The notes: generated by a model not told the origin, from the sequence alone. A stretch of DNA of 64,000 nt from an uncultured Hyphomicrobiales bacterium (GCA_903824185.1 CAIJVU010000063.1:57682-121681), one strand, 5' to 3'. Shown: positions 1 to 13,322, counted from the first letter of the stretch. Translations and numbers: made by a program.

Positions 1-672
1 TCGCGCCGTTCCATTGTCAAAATTGGCGATGATATTCCGCTCACCCATGCCGCGCTGTTTGGCTGTGCCGTCATGACCGGTGTGGGGGCGGTGATGAATA
101 CCTGTGATGTGCGGGCGGGGCAGTCGGTCGCCGTGATCGGTCTGGGCGGGGTTGGTCTGTCTGCGATTTTGGGTGCGGTGGCCTGCGGGGCCAGCAAAGT
201 GGTGGCGGTTGATTTGGATGATCGCAAATTACAATTTGCGCAGACACTGGGTGCCACGCATGTGTTCAATGCCCAAGACCCCGATTGTGTCCAGCAAATC
301 CGTGATGTGACAGGCGGTGGCGTGGATGCCGCGATTGAATTGGCGGGCTCTGTCAAAGCCTTTGAAAATGCCTTTGCCATGACACGCCGCGGCGGTATCA
401 GCGCAACCGGCGGACTGCCCCATCCTGACTCGCGTGTTAGCCTGCCCGCGGTGATGATGGTGGCCGAAGAGCGTCAGGTGCGTGGCAGCTATATGGGCAG
501 TTGTGTGCCGAGCCGCGACATTCCCCATTATATCGAGCTCTATCGCTCAGGCCGTTTGCCGGTGCAGTCATTGATGACCAGCACGGGGCCCTTGGATACG
601 ATCAACGAACATTTCGATTTGTTGCATCGGGGCGATGTGGTCCGCCATGTCATTGATATGCTGAACGGTTAA
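1..672 (+). CDS. Zinc-type alcohol dehydrogenase, C-terminal part (5' end outside window)
   Basis: The reading frame is open from base 1 to the stop at 670-672, so the gene starts upstream of the window. The visible 223 residues hold the Rossmann half of a medium-chain dehydrogenase. A GLGGVG nucleotide-binding motif follows the AGQSVAVI strand, and VVAVDLDDRKL ends in the acidic residue expected for NAD. The C-terminal part of the fold follows. The N-terminal catalytic zinc domain is not visible, so substrate class cannot be settled; class III or aryl-alcohol types are possible. The next gene is convergent and ends 10 bases away. Confidence 0.85.
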   Translation, partial: SRRSIVKIGDDIPLTHAALFGCAVMTGVGAVMNTCDVRAGQSVAVIGLGGVGLSAILGAVACGASKVVAVDLDDRKLQFAQTLGATHVFNAQDPDCVQQIRDVTGGGVDAAIELAGSVKAFENAFAMTRRGGISATGGLPHPDSRVSLPAVMMVAEERQVRGSYMGSCVPSRDIPHYIELYRSGRLPVQSLMTSTGPLDTINEHFDLLHRGDVVRHVIDMLNG

Positions 673-681
673 GGGCCGCTC

Positions 682-1617
682 TTATCGGCATTGTTTGATG
701 GCGGAACGCAGCTTTTGTTCCTGATCAGCCGTCATGTCTGCGGGCGCGGTGCTGAGCAGGTTTGGTGTTTTCTGCACCTCTTCATAGATGCATTGGCAAA
801 TGCGGCGGCACAGGGCTTCATCGCCCTGATCGAAGCTGCAATCGCGTTCGCAGGCCTGTGTGAAATCCGCACGGGTGGTCGCGGCGGGCATCAACACACC
901 CACGGCGATCAAGAGATTGAGAAGCCCCAACAAGACGGGTTGATGGATCAGATAATAGATCAGGCTATGACGCCCCATCAATCCGATCAGTCTTAGTGGA
1001 CGGCTTGTTTGAGGCGCGGGGCTGTGATGTTGCAGAACGGGCCAGAGCTTGGGCAGTGCCATGCCCAGCAGGACAAAACCGAACCAAGGCAACAAAGGCA
1101 CATAATCATTGGCCGGGGCGATGATGGTCGAGAGCCCCAAAAACAGCCATGGCGCGCTATTGAACACGTCATGCTTGGCAAAGTCGGGCAGTAGCAAACA
1201 CAAAAGAGCCAAGCCGATCAGCGCAAAGGGCGGCAGACGCAAAAACAGCAAACCAACAACACCCGCCAAAGCCATATGGTGTAATATTCCGAATGCAATC
1301 CAGGAGGCGGGGAAAAGAAAATAGCTGCCAAGGCTCACCAAACTGGCGGCGCCTCCGAGCGTGAGGCTGCGCACAAGAACCTTGCGCCACAGGATGCGGC
1401 TTTGATGCGCCAAAGCCAAAGACAGGCCGCTCAACAGCAAAAACGTCGCTGCGATGCTTTTGGCCGACCACGCAAGCCATATCGTGCTGACGGGATTGAG
1501 GTCGGTCAGACCAAGGGAAAACAAATCCCATGTGAAATGATAACAGGTCATGGCAAGCAGCGCGATGCCGCGCGCTTGATCAAGCCAGTCCAGTCGGAGG
1601 GCGTGGGTTTGTTTCAT
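682..1617 (-). CDS. DUF1624 / heparan-alpha-glucosaminide N-acetyltransferase-like membrane protein
   Basis: This 311-residue polytopic membrane protein has the family's N-terminal signature RLDWLDQARGIALLAM, with YHFTWDL in the first helix, and about seven to eight hydrophobic segments up to residue 243. Members are integral membrane acyltransferases of mostly unknown substrate in bacteria. After the last helix comes a soluble tail of about 65 residues with six cysteines (256, 260, 270, 274, 276, 310). Four of them form a CX3C-X9-CX3C pattern. The tail could form disulfides if periplasmic or bind metal if cytoplasmic; its side was not determined. The gene lies downstream of the atp operon but is separated from it by a terminator. 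Confidence 0.75.
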   Translation of the reverse strand: MKQTHALRLDWLDQARGIALLAMTCYHFTWDLFSLGLTDLNPVSTIWLAWSAKSIAATFLLLSGLSLALAHQSRILWRKVLVRSLTLGGAASLVSLGSYFLFPASWIAFGILHHMALAGVVGLLFLRLPPFALIGLALLCLLLPDFAKHDVFNSAPWLFLGLSTIIAPANDYVPLLPWFGFVLLGMALPKLWPVLQHHSPAPQTSRPLRLIGLMGRHSLIYYLIHQPVLLGLLNLLIAVGVLMPAATTRADFTQACERDCSFDQGDEALCRRICQCIYEEVQKTPNLLSTAPADMTADQEQKLRSAIKQCR

Positions 1618-1680
1618 GGTCCCTTTAAGGCCGTGTTGGAAGAAGAGGAAGCGAGGCTTGTCGCGTGAGCGGGAGGTTAT

Positions 1681-1707
1681 AAAAAAAGCCGCCTTTCGGC
1701 GGCTTTT
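1681..1707 (-). terminator. Rho-independent terminator of the atp operon
   Basis: A GCCGCC/GGCGGC stem, extended by A/T pairs to ten base pairs (1684-1693 with 1698-1707) and closed by a four-base loop, is followed on the minus strand by a run of seven T. It lies between the atpC stop and the acyltransferase start, so it ends atpHAGDC transcripts. Confidence 0.88.
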
Positions 1708-1743
1708 GAATGAAATCTCACAGTTGCATAGAGGCAGTCATTT

Positions 1744-2148
1744 TTACCAGGGCAACGGGATGTGACGCAGTTCAATGATCTGCGCCAATTTTTCAGCCGC
1801 TGCCCTGCGCTCCTCCGGGTTTTGAGATGCCTCAAATTCTGCTTCTGCCAGTTCCACTTCGTGATTGAGCACGTCTTCCGACACGTCTTTCACGGGAATG
1901 GCTTGTTCAGCCAGAATAGTCAGGCCTTCCGATGCGACATCACAGAAGCCGCCACGGATAAAATGCTGTTCATGATGCCCGTCCGCCTGGGTGATGGTGA
2001 TAATCCCGGGGCGGATGCTCGTCATGAAGGGTTCGTGCTGGGCGAGAACAGTCAGAGTGCCCTCAGTACCGGGCACCACAACCGAATTCACTTCACCAGA
2101 AAACAAGAGGCGTTCGGGTGAAACCAGTTCAAAAGAAAAGGTGGCCAT
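1744..2148 (-). CDS. atpC: ATP synthase F1 subunit epsilon
   Basis: This 134-residue protein is the epsilon subunit of F1, part of the rotating central stalk on the cytoplasmic side of the membrane. The N-terminal beta sandwich begins FSFELVSPERLLFSGEV and contains the conserved PGTEGTLTVLAQHEPF segment. A two-helix C-terminal region, which can inhibit hydrolysis, follows. It is the last gene of atpHAGDC, 26 bases after atpD, with GAGGACAG as ribosome binding site before ATG. Confidence 0.96.
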   Translation of the reverse strand: MATFSFELVSPERLLFSGEVNSVVVPGTEGTLTVLAQHEPFMTSIRPGIITITQADGHHEQHFIRGGFCDVASEGLTILAEQAIPVKDVSEDVLNHEVELAEAEFEASQNPEERRAAAEKLAQIIELRHIPLPW

Positions 2149-2174
2149 GCGCCTGTCCTCTCAGCTCGCCAGAA

Positions 2175-4504
<2,330 letters not shown>

Positions 4505-4543
4505 GGAGATCCTCTATCCGCTAGCCTGTCCGATACCCGTTGC

Positions 4544-6633
<2,090 letters not shown>

Positions 6634-6770
6634 TCGTGATCTTTCCGTTTTATCAATCGTTTATAAGAGACAGCGAACTGCCAACCCCCATTTGGACATC
6701 TGAAATCTCAAAAAAGAAACAGATCTCCGCAGGTTTTGCTTATTTTTGGTTCAGGGTTGCCCTTGCACAC

Positions 6771-6796
6771 AAAAAAACCCGACCGGATGAGATCGG
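6771..6796 (-). terminator. Likely terminator after the nitronate monooxygenase gene
   Basis: On the minus strand the sequence CCGATC - TCATCC - GGTCGG forms a six-pair stem (one G-T pair) followed by GTTTTTTT. It is about 95 bases past the stop of the nitronate monooxygenase gene and upstream of atpH. It would insulate the atp operon from priA transcription. Confidence 0.55.
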
Positions 6797-6891
6797 AAAA
6801 CATCAGCGAACGGTCGAATAGCACAGGGGATAGAGCGGGGCAATCCCGTGTGACCCCACTTTCGAAAGACTTTTGGCCAGTATTGCAGACT

Positions 6892-7944
6892 TTATAGGTG
6901 GGCCTCGGTAACCAAAGCGGCCATTAAGTGTGCTGTCGCCATGGGACGAACCAGCGGATAGGCCTGTCCTGCCCACAAAGACAAGGCTTCTGCGTCGCCT
7001 GCAAGGCCTGCGGCCTGTCGAATTTTCCGTGTCATGTCATTGAGAGCGGGAAAGGGAACCAAATGATTTTGATGGGGACTGACATGTTCGTGGAAGCGAT
7101 TGGTGATGCCGCGGGCGGTCCGTCCGGAAAAAGCACGGGTCAGAACGGTCGGGCGGGGATCCGCCTCAGCCAGCATATGTTGATGGGCGGGGGGCGTTCC
7201 GGCTTCATCGGTGACCATGAAGGCCGTCCCGAGGCTTGCCGCGCTGGCGCCCAGATCCAGAACGGCGCGGATGCCCTGACCATTCATAATGCCGCCCGCC
7301 GCGATCACCGGCAAAGACGTGGCTTGCACCGCCATGCCCAGCAAAGACATCAGCCCGATCAGTGATTCTTCGACAGGCCGCAAGAATGTGCCGCGATGCC
7401 CGCCTGCTTCCATGCCCTGCACACAAATGCAATCCACCCCGCTTTGTTCCAGCGCCACAACCTCTTCCAGTGTGGTGGCGGTGCCCATGGTTAGGATATG
7501 GCGGCTCCGGCAGGCGCTCAGCAGATCCTCAGAGGCAAGACCGAAGGTAAAGGAAAATACAGGCGGGCAGACCTCCAGCATCGCTTCGATCTGCCGGTCA
7601 AGAGCGATGGGGGCCGATGGGGCGCTCGGGGGTTCGACCCCATAGGCTTCGGCCCAAGGCCTGAGAATGTCGCAGGTATAAGCGATTTCGGCTGGGGTCG
7701 GGGCCGGATCATCCGTCCCGACAAATAGATTGATGGCAAAGGGGCCATTGGTGCGGGCCCTGATCGCGGACGCATTGATTTTGATGATTTCAGGCGTCAG
7801 ATAGGCGGCGCCGATCGATCCCAGCCCACCGGCTTTTGCCACTTCCGCCACCAGTTCAACCGTCGTCACGCCGCCAGCCATCGGCGCCTGGATGATCGGA
7901 AAGGCCAGTCCCAGCCGGATCATAAAATCATTCATCTCGTGCAT
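6892..7944 (-). CDS. Nitronate monooxygenase (2-nitropropane dioxygenase family)
   Basis: This is an FMN-dependent TIM-barrel enzyme of about 350 residues. It begins LGLAFPIIQAPMAGGVTTVELVAEV, with GGLGSIGAAYLTPE close behind, both typical of the family. Glycine-rich phosphate-binding segments follow: VCVQGMEAGGHRG-like (residues CVQGMEAGGHRG) and PVIAAGGIMNG. Enzymes of this type oxidise alkyl nitronates to carbonyls and nitrite. The start at 7944 follows AGGAAG and lies 32 bases after the priA stop. A longer open frame reaches into priA but is not credible. It may be co-transcribed with priA. Confidence 0.87.
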   Translation of the reverse strand: MHEMNDFMIRLGLAFPIIQAPMAGGVTTVELVAEVAKAGGLGSIGAAYLTPEIIKINASAIRARTNGPFAINLFVGTDDPAPTPAEIAYTCDILRPWAEAYGVEPPSAPSAPIALDRQIEAMLEVCPPVFSFTFGLASEDLLSACRSRHILTMGTATTLEEVVALEQSGVDCICVQGMEAGGHRGTFLRPVEESLIGLMSLLGMAVQATSLPVIAAGGIMNGQGIRAVLDLGASAASLGTAFMVTDEAGTPPAHQHMLAEADPRPTVLTRAFSGRTARGITNRFHEHVSPHQNHLVPFPALNDMTRKIRQAAGLAGDAEALSLWAGQAYPLVRPMATAHLMAALVTEAHL

Positions 7945-7975
7945 GTGAGCCAGTCTTCCTGCGGTCCGACGCGGG

Positions 7976-10192
7976 TCAGAAAAAACTATAGGGGTCAATA
8001 TCGACCGTGATTCGCAATTGCCCGTTGTTTTTGGGCATGCGTGCCAGCCAGCTGCGAATCCATGTTTGAATATCAAACTGCCGTGACGTTTTGACCAAAA
8101 GACGAAACCGGTAGCGATTGCGCAATTTGGCAATGGGCGCTTCCGCCGGTCCCAAAACCACCACTTCGGGAGGCGGTTCGGCCAGACGCGCCAAGCGCCT
8201 CGCCATCTCCTCGGCCTGTTTGCGGTCGGGTGAGGTGACAATCAAGGCGGCCAAGCGCCCGAACGGCGGCAAGCCTGCCTGCTGGCGCATGGCCTGTTCG
8301 GCGGTGTAGAATTGGGTGGCGTCGCCCGACAGCAGGGCTTTGATCACCGGATGGTCAGGCTGATAGGTCTGGATCAGGGCACGGCCATTGGTTTTCTCAC
8401 GGCCCGCACGGCCTGAAACCTGTTGCAAAACCTGAAAGCTGCGTTCGGCGGCGCGCGGGTCGCCTGAAACCAATCCCAGATCCCCATCCACCACGCCGAC
8501 CAGCGAGAGTTGCGGAAAATGATGCCCCTTGGCCACCAATTGTGTGCCGATGATAATATCGCATTGACCGGAGGCGATCTCCTGCAATTCGCGTTGCAAG
8601 CGCTCCATGCCGCCCGGCATATCAGAGGACAAAACAAGGCAGCGTTTGTCGGGAAAAAGGGTCGCCATTTCTTCGGCAAGCCGTTCAACACCCGGTCCGC
8701 AAGGCGCTAATTTATCACTGGCCTGACAAGAGGGGCAGGTGTCGGGCATGCGTTCCAAATGGCCGCAATGATGACACATCAATGCGCGGCGATGACGGTG
8801 CTCGACCAGCCAAGCGCTGCAATTGGGACATTGCATGCGATGACCGCAGCCGCGGCACAAAGTCAGAGGCGCATAGCCGCGGCGGTTCAAATAGAGCAGG
8901 CATTGCTCGCCGCGTTCCAACGTCTCCTGCATCGCGTGGACCAGCGGCGGGGACAGCCAGAACCCTTTGTCTGGTTGTTGTTGTCGCATGTCGATGGCCT
9001 CGATATGCGGCATGGCGCTGCCCCCATAACGATCAGGCAGCAAAAGATGGGTATAGCGTCCTTGAGCGGCATTGACGCGGCTTTCCAGCGAGGGTGTCGC
9101 CGAGGCCAGAATCACACTGGCATCCTCGATCTTGCCTCTGACAACGGCCATATCCCGTGCATGGTAATGCACGCCGTCTTCTTGCTTATAGGCGCCTTCA
9201 TGTTCTTCATCGACGATGATCAGGCCCAAATTGCTATAGGGCAGAAAAAGGGCGGATCGTGCGCCAGCCACCACCCGCGCTTCACCCGATGCCAGCGCCG
9301 CATAGACACGCTCGCGTTTGCGTCCCGCCAGATTGGAATGCCATTCTGCCGGACGTGTCCCAAAGCGGCGTGCGAACCGGTCGAGAAATAACGCGGTCAG
9401 CGCAATTTCTGGCACCAGAATCAAAATCTGTTGCCCTTGCTTGAGGGCTTCGGCAACCGCCTCGAAATAAACTTCCGTTTTCCCCGACCCCGTGACGCCT
9501 TCCAGCAGGCTGACAGAAAAACTTTTCGCTTGAACCTTTTTTTGCAACTGATCGGCAGCGCTTTGCTGGTCGGGGGACAGCACGGGTTTGTGATGATCGG
9601 GATCGGGCGGCAAGGCCACTGGATCTGCGGCCAGCACCAATGTTTCCAAAGTGCCTTCATCGATCAATCCGTCGATCACCGATGTGCTGACCCCTGCCTC
9701 TTCGGCAAGGGCCTGTTTGGCATAAGCAAGGCCAGACGCGGCGATGGCCAGAACCTTCTGGCGTGCGGGTGTCAGGCGTTTGGGCTGCGATCCGGCAAGC
9801 CTGACAGCCAGCCGCGGGCGCTCCACCCGTTCGGCTTCGGGTTTGTTCAGCGCCATGCGCAACACCATGCCCTTGGGCGCCAGCGTGTAGCGAGAGACCC
9901 AATCAATGAAGCGGCGCAGCTTGTCGGACAGCGGCGGGGCATCCATCGGATGCAAAATGGATTTCAAACTGCCTGAAGGGGCGGGACTTGCCTCCTCGTC
10001 CCACACCACACCCACCGCTTCGCGGGTTCCCAATGGCACGGCCACAACGGTTCCGGCCGGAAGCGACATGGGCTCTGGCTTGCGATAGCTGAACGCCTCG
10101 TCCAAGGCCAAAGGCAGCAGCACCGGCACTGTGGACAATGCGGCCTCTGGTGAGGGGGGCTGGTCTGGCAAGGGTTGAAAGAGATCGGACAT
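7976..10192 (-). CDS. priA: Primosomal protein N' (replication restart helicase PriA)
   Basis: This 738-residue 3'-to-5' superfamily 2 helicase reloads the replisome at stalled forks. Walker A GVTGSGKT is at about residues 232-239 and the DEEH box is present. A cysteine-rich zinc region contains the pairs CRGCG, CPNC, CHHCG and CPSC. The C-terminal helicase motifs include the GTQLVAKGHHFP and QVSGRAGR segments. The ATG at 10192 gives the usual family length. The open frame extends 14 codons upstream, but those codons are not conserved-looking. The gene is divergent from xerC. Confidence 0.96.
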   Translation of the reverse strand: MSDLFQPLPDQPPSPEAALSTVPVLLPLALDEAFSYRKPEPMSLPAGTVVAVPLGTREAVGVVWDEEASPAPSGSLKSILHPMDAPPLSDKLRRFIDWVSRYTLAPKGMVLRMALNKPEAERVERPRLAVRLAGSQPKRLTPARQKVLAIAASGLAYAKQALAEEAGVSTSVIDGLIDEGTLETLVLAADPVALPPDPDHHKPVLSPDQQSAADQLQKKVQAKSFSVSLLEGVTGSGKTEVYFEAVAEALKQGQQILILVPEIALTALFLDRFARRFGTRPAEWHSNLAGRKRERVYAALASGEARVVAGARSALFLPYSNLGLIIVDEEHEGAYKQEDGVHYHARDMAVVRGKIEDASVILASATPSLESRVNAAQGRYTHLLLPDRYGGSAMPHIEAIDMRQQQPDKGFWLSPPLVHAMQETLERGEQCLLYLNRRGYAPLTLCRGCGHRMQCPNCSAWLVEHRHRRALMCHHCGHLERMPDTCPSCQASDKLAPCGPGVERLAEEMATLFPDKRCLVLSSDMPGGMERLQRELQEIASGQCDIIIGTQLVAKGHHFPQLSLVGVVDGDLGLVSGDPRAAERSFQVLQQVSGRAGREKTNGRALIQTYQPDHPVIKALLSGDATQFYTAEQAMRQQAGLPPFGRLAALIVTSPDRKQAEEMARRLARLAEPPPEVVVLGPAEAPIAKLRNRYRFRLLVKTSRQFDIQTWIRSWLARMPKNNGQLRITVDIDPYSFF

Positions 10193-10284
10193 GCTTTCTC
10201 GCTTAGGCGGGTCGGGCGTAAATGTCGAGATCAACCGGCGGTATCCTTACTCTCTCTTAACCCGCGCGCTTGTAAAAGGGGGAT

Positions 10285-11205
10285 ATGACCACAGGGCCTC
10301 TTTTACCCATACAGAACCAATTGATGCGGTGGCTGCGCCATTTGGGCACAGAACGGCGATTGTCGGCGCTGTCTCTGGATGCTTATGGGCGGGATGTCCG
10401 GCAATTTGGTGAATTTTTATCAGAAAATCCCCAAATGATGCTGCAAAAACTGAGTGCAGCCGATTTGCGTCAATTTATGGCGCAGCGGCGGGCGGGCGGG
10501 ATTGGCAGCCGGTCCTTGATGCGGCAATTGGCCGCCATCCGGTCTTTTCTGCGCTATCTGGAAAGCGAGGGTGAAGTGGATGCGTCTGCGCTCGCTTTGT
10601 TGCGGGGGCCAAAATTGGGCAAAAGCCTCCCCAAACCGATCAGCATGGGGCATGCGCGACAAATGACAGACGCCGATCTTTTGGCGGGCAGTCCGCGCGA
10701 GGCCTGGGTCTTGGCGCGGGATGCGGCGGTCATCAGCCTGCTGTATGGCTGTGGTCTGCGGATTTCCGAAGCCTTGTTGCTGACGCGTGCCCAAGCGCCG
10801 ATGGATGGTCAAGATCATGTCAGGGTTACGGGCAAGGGTAATAAAACCCGCATGGTGCCGGTGATTGAACCGGTCCGTCTGGCCATTGCCGATTATCTGG
10901 CTTTGTGCCCCTTTTCTTTGCCCCCTGCAGAACCGTTGTTTCGGGGTGTGCGCGGTGGCCCGCTCAAACCCCGTTTGATTCAATTGGCCGTTGAAGAAAT
11001 GCGCGGTGCCTTGGGCCTGCCTTCCAGTGCAACCCCGCATGCCCTGCGCCATTCATTCGCAACGCATTTGTTGAGCCGTGGCGGGGATTTGCGCGCGATC
11101 CAAGAACTGCTTGGCCATGCCTCGCTATCGACAACGCAAATTTACACGGAGGTTGATCAGGCGCGGCTGCTGGCCGTGTTTGACGCCACCCATCCGCGCG
11201 CCTGA
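10285..11205 (+). CDS. xerC: Tyrosine recombinase XerC-type
   Basis: This 306-residue tyrosine recombinase has an N-terminal SAM-like DNA-binding domain (residues about 8-100) and a complete catalytic set. The residues are R159 in GCGLRISEAL, K184 in TGKGNKTR, H252 and R255 in HALRHSFATHLL, H278 in LLGHAS and the nucleophile Y287 in TQIYTEV. Xer proteins resolve chromosome dimers at dif near division. The gene lies head-to-head with priA, the arrangement common in alphaproteobacteria for the chromosomal xerC rather than an integrase. An AGGGGG motif is just upstream of ATG. No dif or att site was seen beside it. Confidence 0.9.
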   Translation: MTTGPLLPIQNQLMRWLRHLGTERRLSALSLDAYGRDVRQFGEFLSENPQMMLQKLSAADLRQFMAQRRAGGIGSRSLMRQLAAIRSFLRYLESEGEVDASALALLRGPKLGKSLPKPISMGHARQMTDADLLAGSPREAWVLARDAAVISLLYGCGLRISEALLLTRAQAPMDGQDHVRVTGKGNKTRMVPVIEPVRLAIADYLALCPFSLPPAEPLFRGVRGGPLKPRLIQLAVEEMRGALGLPSSATPHALRHSFATHLLSRGGDLRAIQELLGHASLSTTQIYTEVDQARLLAVFDATHPRA

Positions 11206-11215
11206 ACGCAGAGGC

Positions 11216-12223
11216 TCAGCCGATGGCCTTGGCCAGATCAAGGGTTGGGCGCTTGCCGATATCCTCGTAATGGGCCGAGAGAAAGTCCTGTGCGGTTTCC
11301 CGTCCAATTTCAAACAATTTTCTAAAAAAGGCCCAGTCTGCTTGCAATTTGCTGGCGGTGCCAAAGGCATTGAGCTTGTCTTGGGCTTCCACGCGATGCA
11401 TGCGGATGGCTTTGTGATGCGTGCCTTTGAGCGCGCCGTTCGAAATCAGACGGCTGACAAAATCGATGGCGCGTAATTCACCCAAGAGCGGCGCATTAAA
11501 GGTAATTTCGTTGACGCGCTCCATAATATCAACCGCATTGTCGGGCGTATCATCGCGCTCGATCGGATTGATTTGCACCAGCACGATATCGTTGACATCG
11601 CTTTCGTTAAACAAAGGAAACAATGCGGGATTGCCCATAAAGCCGCCGTCCCAATAGGGCTCGCCTTCCACCTCCACAGCGCGGAATAAAAACGGCAAAG
11701 CGGCGGAGGCCATCAGCATGTCGGCGGTTAATTCGGCGCGTTTAAAAATCCGTAATTTGCCCGTATGCACGCTTGTGGCGGCAATGAACAAATTGGGCCC
11801 TTGCGTCTCGCGCAACATTTTAAAATTGACGTGTTTTTCAACAACGCTGCGCAAAGGATTGATGTCGAGCGGATTGAGTTCATAGGCAGAAAACACATTG
11901 CGCGATGCTTCCATGACACTTTGTCCCGCCGCCGCGCCTATTTTCCAAGGGGCCATCATCACGTCCAGCAGCATGCGGGCGGCGGGCGGAATATGCCCGT
12001 CAAGACTGACATCGCGCCAAAAATCCAAAAGCGCCTTGCGGGCCCCTTCGGGGCCGTTTTCGGCCAAACCCGTTGCATAGACCGCCGCATTCATGGCACC
12101 GGCGCTGGTGCCGGTCAGGGCTTGGACATCCAGCCGCCCGTCTTCGAGCAGGGCATCCAGAACACCCCATGTAAAGGCGCCATGCGCGCCGCCGCCTTGC
12201 AAAGCAAGATTGATGGATTTCAT
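11216..12223 (-). CDS. Patatin-like phospholipase / serine hydrolase
   Basis: This cytoplasmic-type patatin domain protein has 335 residues. The oxyanion motif GGGAHG is at residues 10-15, the nucleophile S40 is in GTSAG, and the catalytic aspartate is in DGGFMGNP. There is no signal peptide. ATG at 12223 follows AGGGAC; an upstream extension of the frame is not protein-like. It lies 131 bases downstream of the 3-hydroxybutyrate dehydrogenase gene on the same strand. Patatin-domain hydrolases next to bdhA suggest, but do not prove, a role in lipid or polyhydroxybutyrate turnover. Confidence 0.88.
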   Translation of the reverse strand: MKSINLALQGGGAHGAFTWGVLDALLEDGRLDVQALTGTSAGAMNAAVYATGLAENGPEGARKALLDFWRDVSLDGHIPPAARMLLDVMMAPWKIGAAAGQSVMEASRNVFSAYELNPLDINPLRSVVEKHVNFKMLRETQGPNLFIAATSVHTGKLRIFKRAELTADMLMASAALPFLFRAVEVEGEPYWDGGFMGNPALFPLFNESDVNDIVLVQINPIERDDTPDNAVDIMERVNEITFNAPLLGELRAIDFVSRLISNGALKGTHHKAIRMHRVEAQDKLNAFGTASKLQADWAFFRKLFEIGRETAQDFLSAHYEDIGKRPTLDLAKAIG

Positions 12224-12311
12224 TTTTGTCCCTGACGATTTCTCGTCTTGGGAGGAGCGCCGCAGCAAAGGGGGAAAGGGCATGAGGAATGAACAAACTG
12301 ACTGGTTGCTC

Positions 12312-12333
12312 GTGCCACCCGATGAGGTGGCAC
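12312..12333. other. Inverted repeat between bdhA and the patatin gene
   Basis: GTGCCACC (12312-12319) pairs perfectly with GGTGGCAC (12326-12333) across a six-base loop. No T-run follows on either strand, so it is not a standard terminator. In a bdhA-patatin transcript it could act as an intercistronic stabiliser or partial terminator. Confidence 0.5.
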
Positions 12334-12354
12334 AGAGTATTGAAAAAACGGTCG

Positions 12355-13140
12355 TTATTGAGCTGTCCAGCCCCCGTCGACAACCAGATTGGATCCTGTC
12401 ATCTGCGTGGCTGCCTCCGAGCACAAGAAGACCGCGCAGCCTGCGACTTGTTCCGGCGTGACGAATTGTTTGGTGGGTTGGCGTTCCAGCATGACTTCAT
12501 TGATGACCTGTTCGCGGGTCATATTGCGCGCCACCATGGTGTCTGGAATTTGTGACTCGACCAGCGGTGTCCAGACATAAGCGGGTGAAATGCAATTCAC
12601 CGTTATGCCATGGGTCGCAACTTCCAAGGCAACGGCTTTTGTCAGGCCGGTGAGACCATGTTTCGCTGCCACATAGGCTGATTTAAATGCGGAGGCTGTG
12701 AGGGAATGGGCCGAGGCGGTCGAAATAATCCGGCCCCAGCCGCGCGCCTTCATGCCGGGGATCACGGCACGGATCGCATGAAAGGCGGCGTTGAGATTGA
12801 TCGAGATGACTTTGTTCCATTCCTCGATGGGGAAGGTCTCAATGGGCGACACATGTTGCACGCCTGCATTGTTGATCAGGATATCGACGCTGCCCATGTT
12901 TTTTTCGGCATCATGCACCATTTTGGCAATGGCCTCGCCATCCATCATATTCGCATCGGAATAAAACACCCGAACGCCGAACTCCTTGCCAAGATCCTCA
13001 ACCAGCTTGGCAATGGCGGCCTTGTCTCCCAATCCGTTGAGGGTCACATTGACGCCTTCTTTGGCGAGGGCGCGGGCCATGCTCAGGCCAATACCCGAGG
13101 TCGAGCCGGTGATGAGGGCATTTTTTGAAGCGAGTGACAT
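12355..13140 (-). CDS. bdhA: D-3-hydroxybutyrate dehydrogenase (SDR family)
   Basis: This 261-residue short-chain dehydrogenase interconverts 3-hydroxybutyrate and acetoacetate with NAD. The cofactor motif TGSTSGIG is at residues 11-18, and NNAG starts at about 90. The catalytic residues are the STASAHS serine, Y156 and K160 (YVAAK). The family-specific segment NCISPAYVWTPLVE and the C-terminus NLVVDGGWTAQ match hydroxybutyrate dehydrogenases closely. ATG at 13140 with GGGAG upstream was preferred to an extended start. It works with the PHB depolymerase encoded at 41.7-43.1 kb. Confidence 0.93.
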   Translation of the reverse strand: MSLASKNALITGSTSGIGLSMARALAKEGVNVTLNGLGDKAAIAKLVEDLGKEFGVRVFYSDANMMDGEAIAKMVHDAEKNMGSVDILINNAGVQHVSPIETFPIEEWNKVISINLNAAFHAIRAVIPGMKARGWGRIISTASAHSLTASAFKSAYVAAKHGLTGLTKAVALEVATHGITVNCISPAYVWTPLVESQIPDTMVARNMTREQVINEVMLERQPTKQFVTPEQVAGCAVFLCSEAATQMTGSNLVVDGGWTAQ

Positions 13141-13290
13141 GAGGGGGATCTCCCAAATTCGAAAACAGATCTTTGTAGGATATTGCGTTGCAAAATAGCA
13201 ATAGAGCGAAACAAATACCATCTTTCATCGCGGCACCGGTGTCATCAAATGGGATGGTGTGTTAAAGCCCCTATCAGGCTACTTTGGGTT

Positions 13291-13322
13291 GGCAGGCCTT
13301 TGGTTGGGCAGGCCTTTGGTTG
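13291..13322 (+). repeat. Perfect tandem duplication of 16 bp ahead of the Fur/Zur gene
   Basis: The unit GGCAGGCCTTTGGTTG occurs at 13291-13306 and again directly at 13307-13322, 18 bases before the start codon of the regulator. It lies in the probable leader and could be a duplicated operator half or a recent slippage event. Confidence 0.9.

Noticed and set aside
6634..6770. Sigma-70 promoter for the atp operon
   Set aside because: A TTGGCA/TATAAA pair is present on the minus strand, but its spacing of 13 bases is too short to claim it.
7631..7650. GGGGTTCGACCCC-like segment resembling a tRNA T-arm
   Set aside because: It lies inside the nitronate monooxygenase coding sequence and no cloverleaf can be built around it.
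10285..11205. Tyrosine recombinase as a mobile-element integrase
   Set aside because: Head-to-head placement with priA and lack of att repeats or cargo genes fit chromosomal XerC better.
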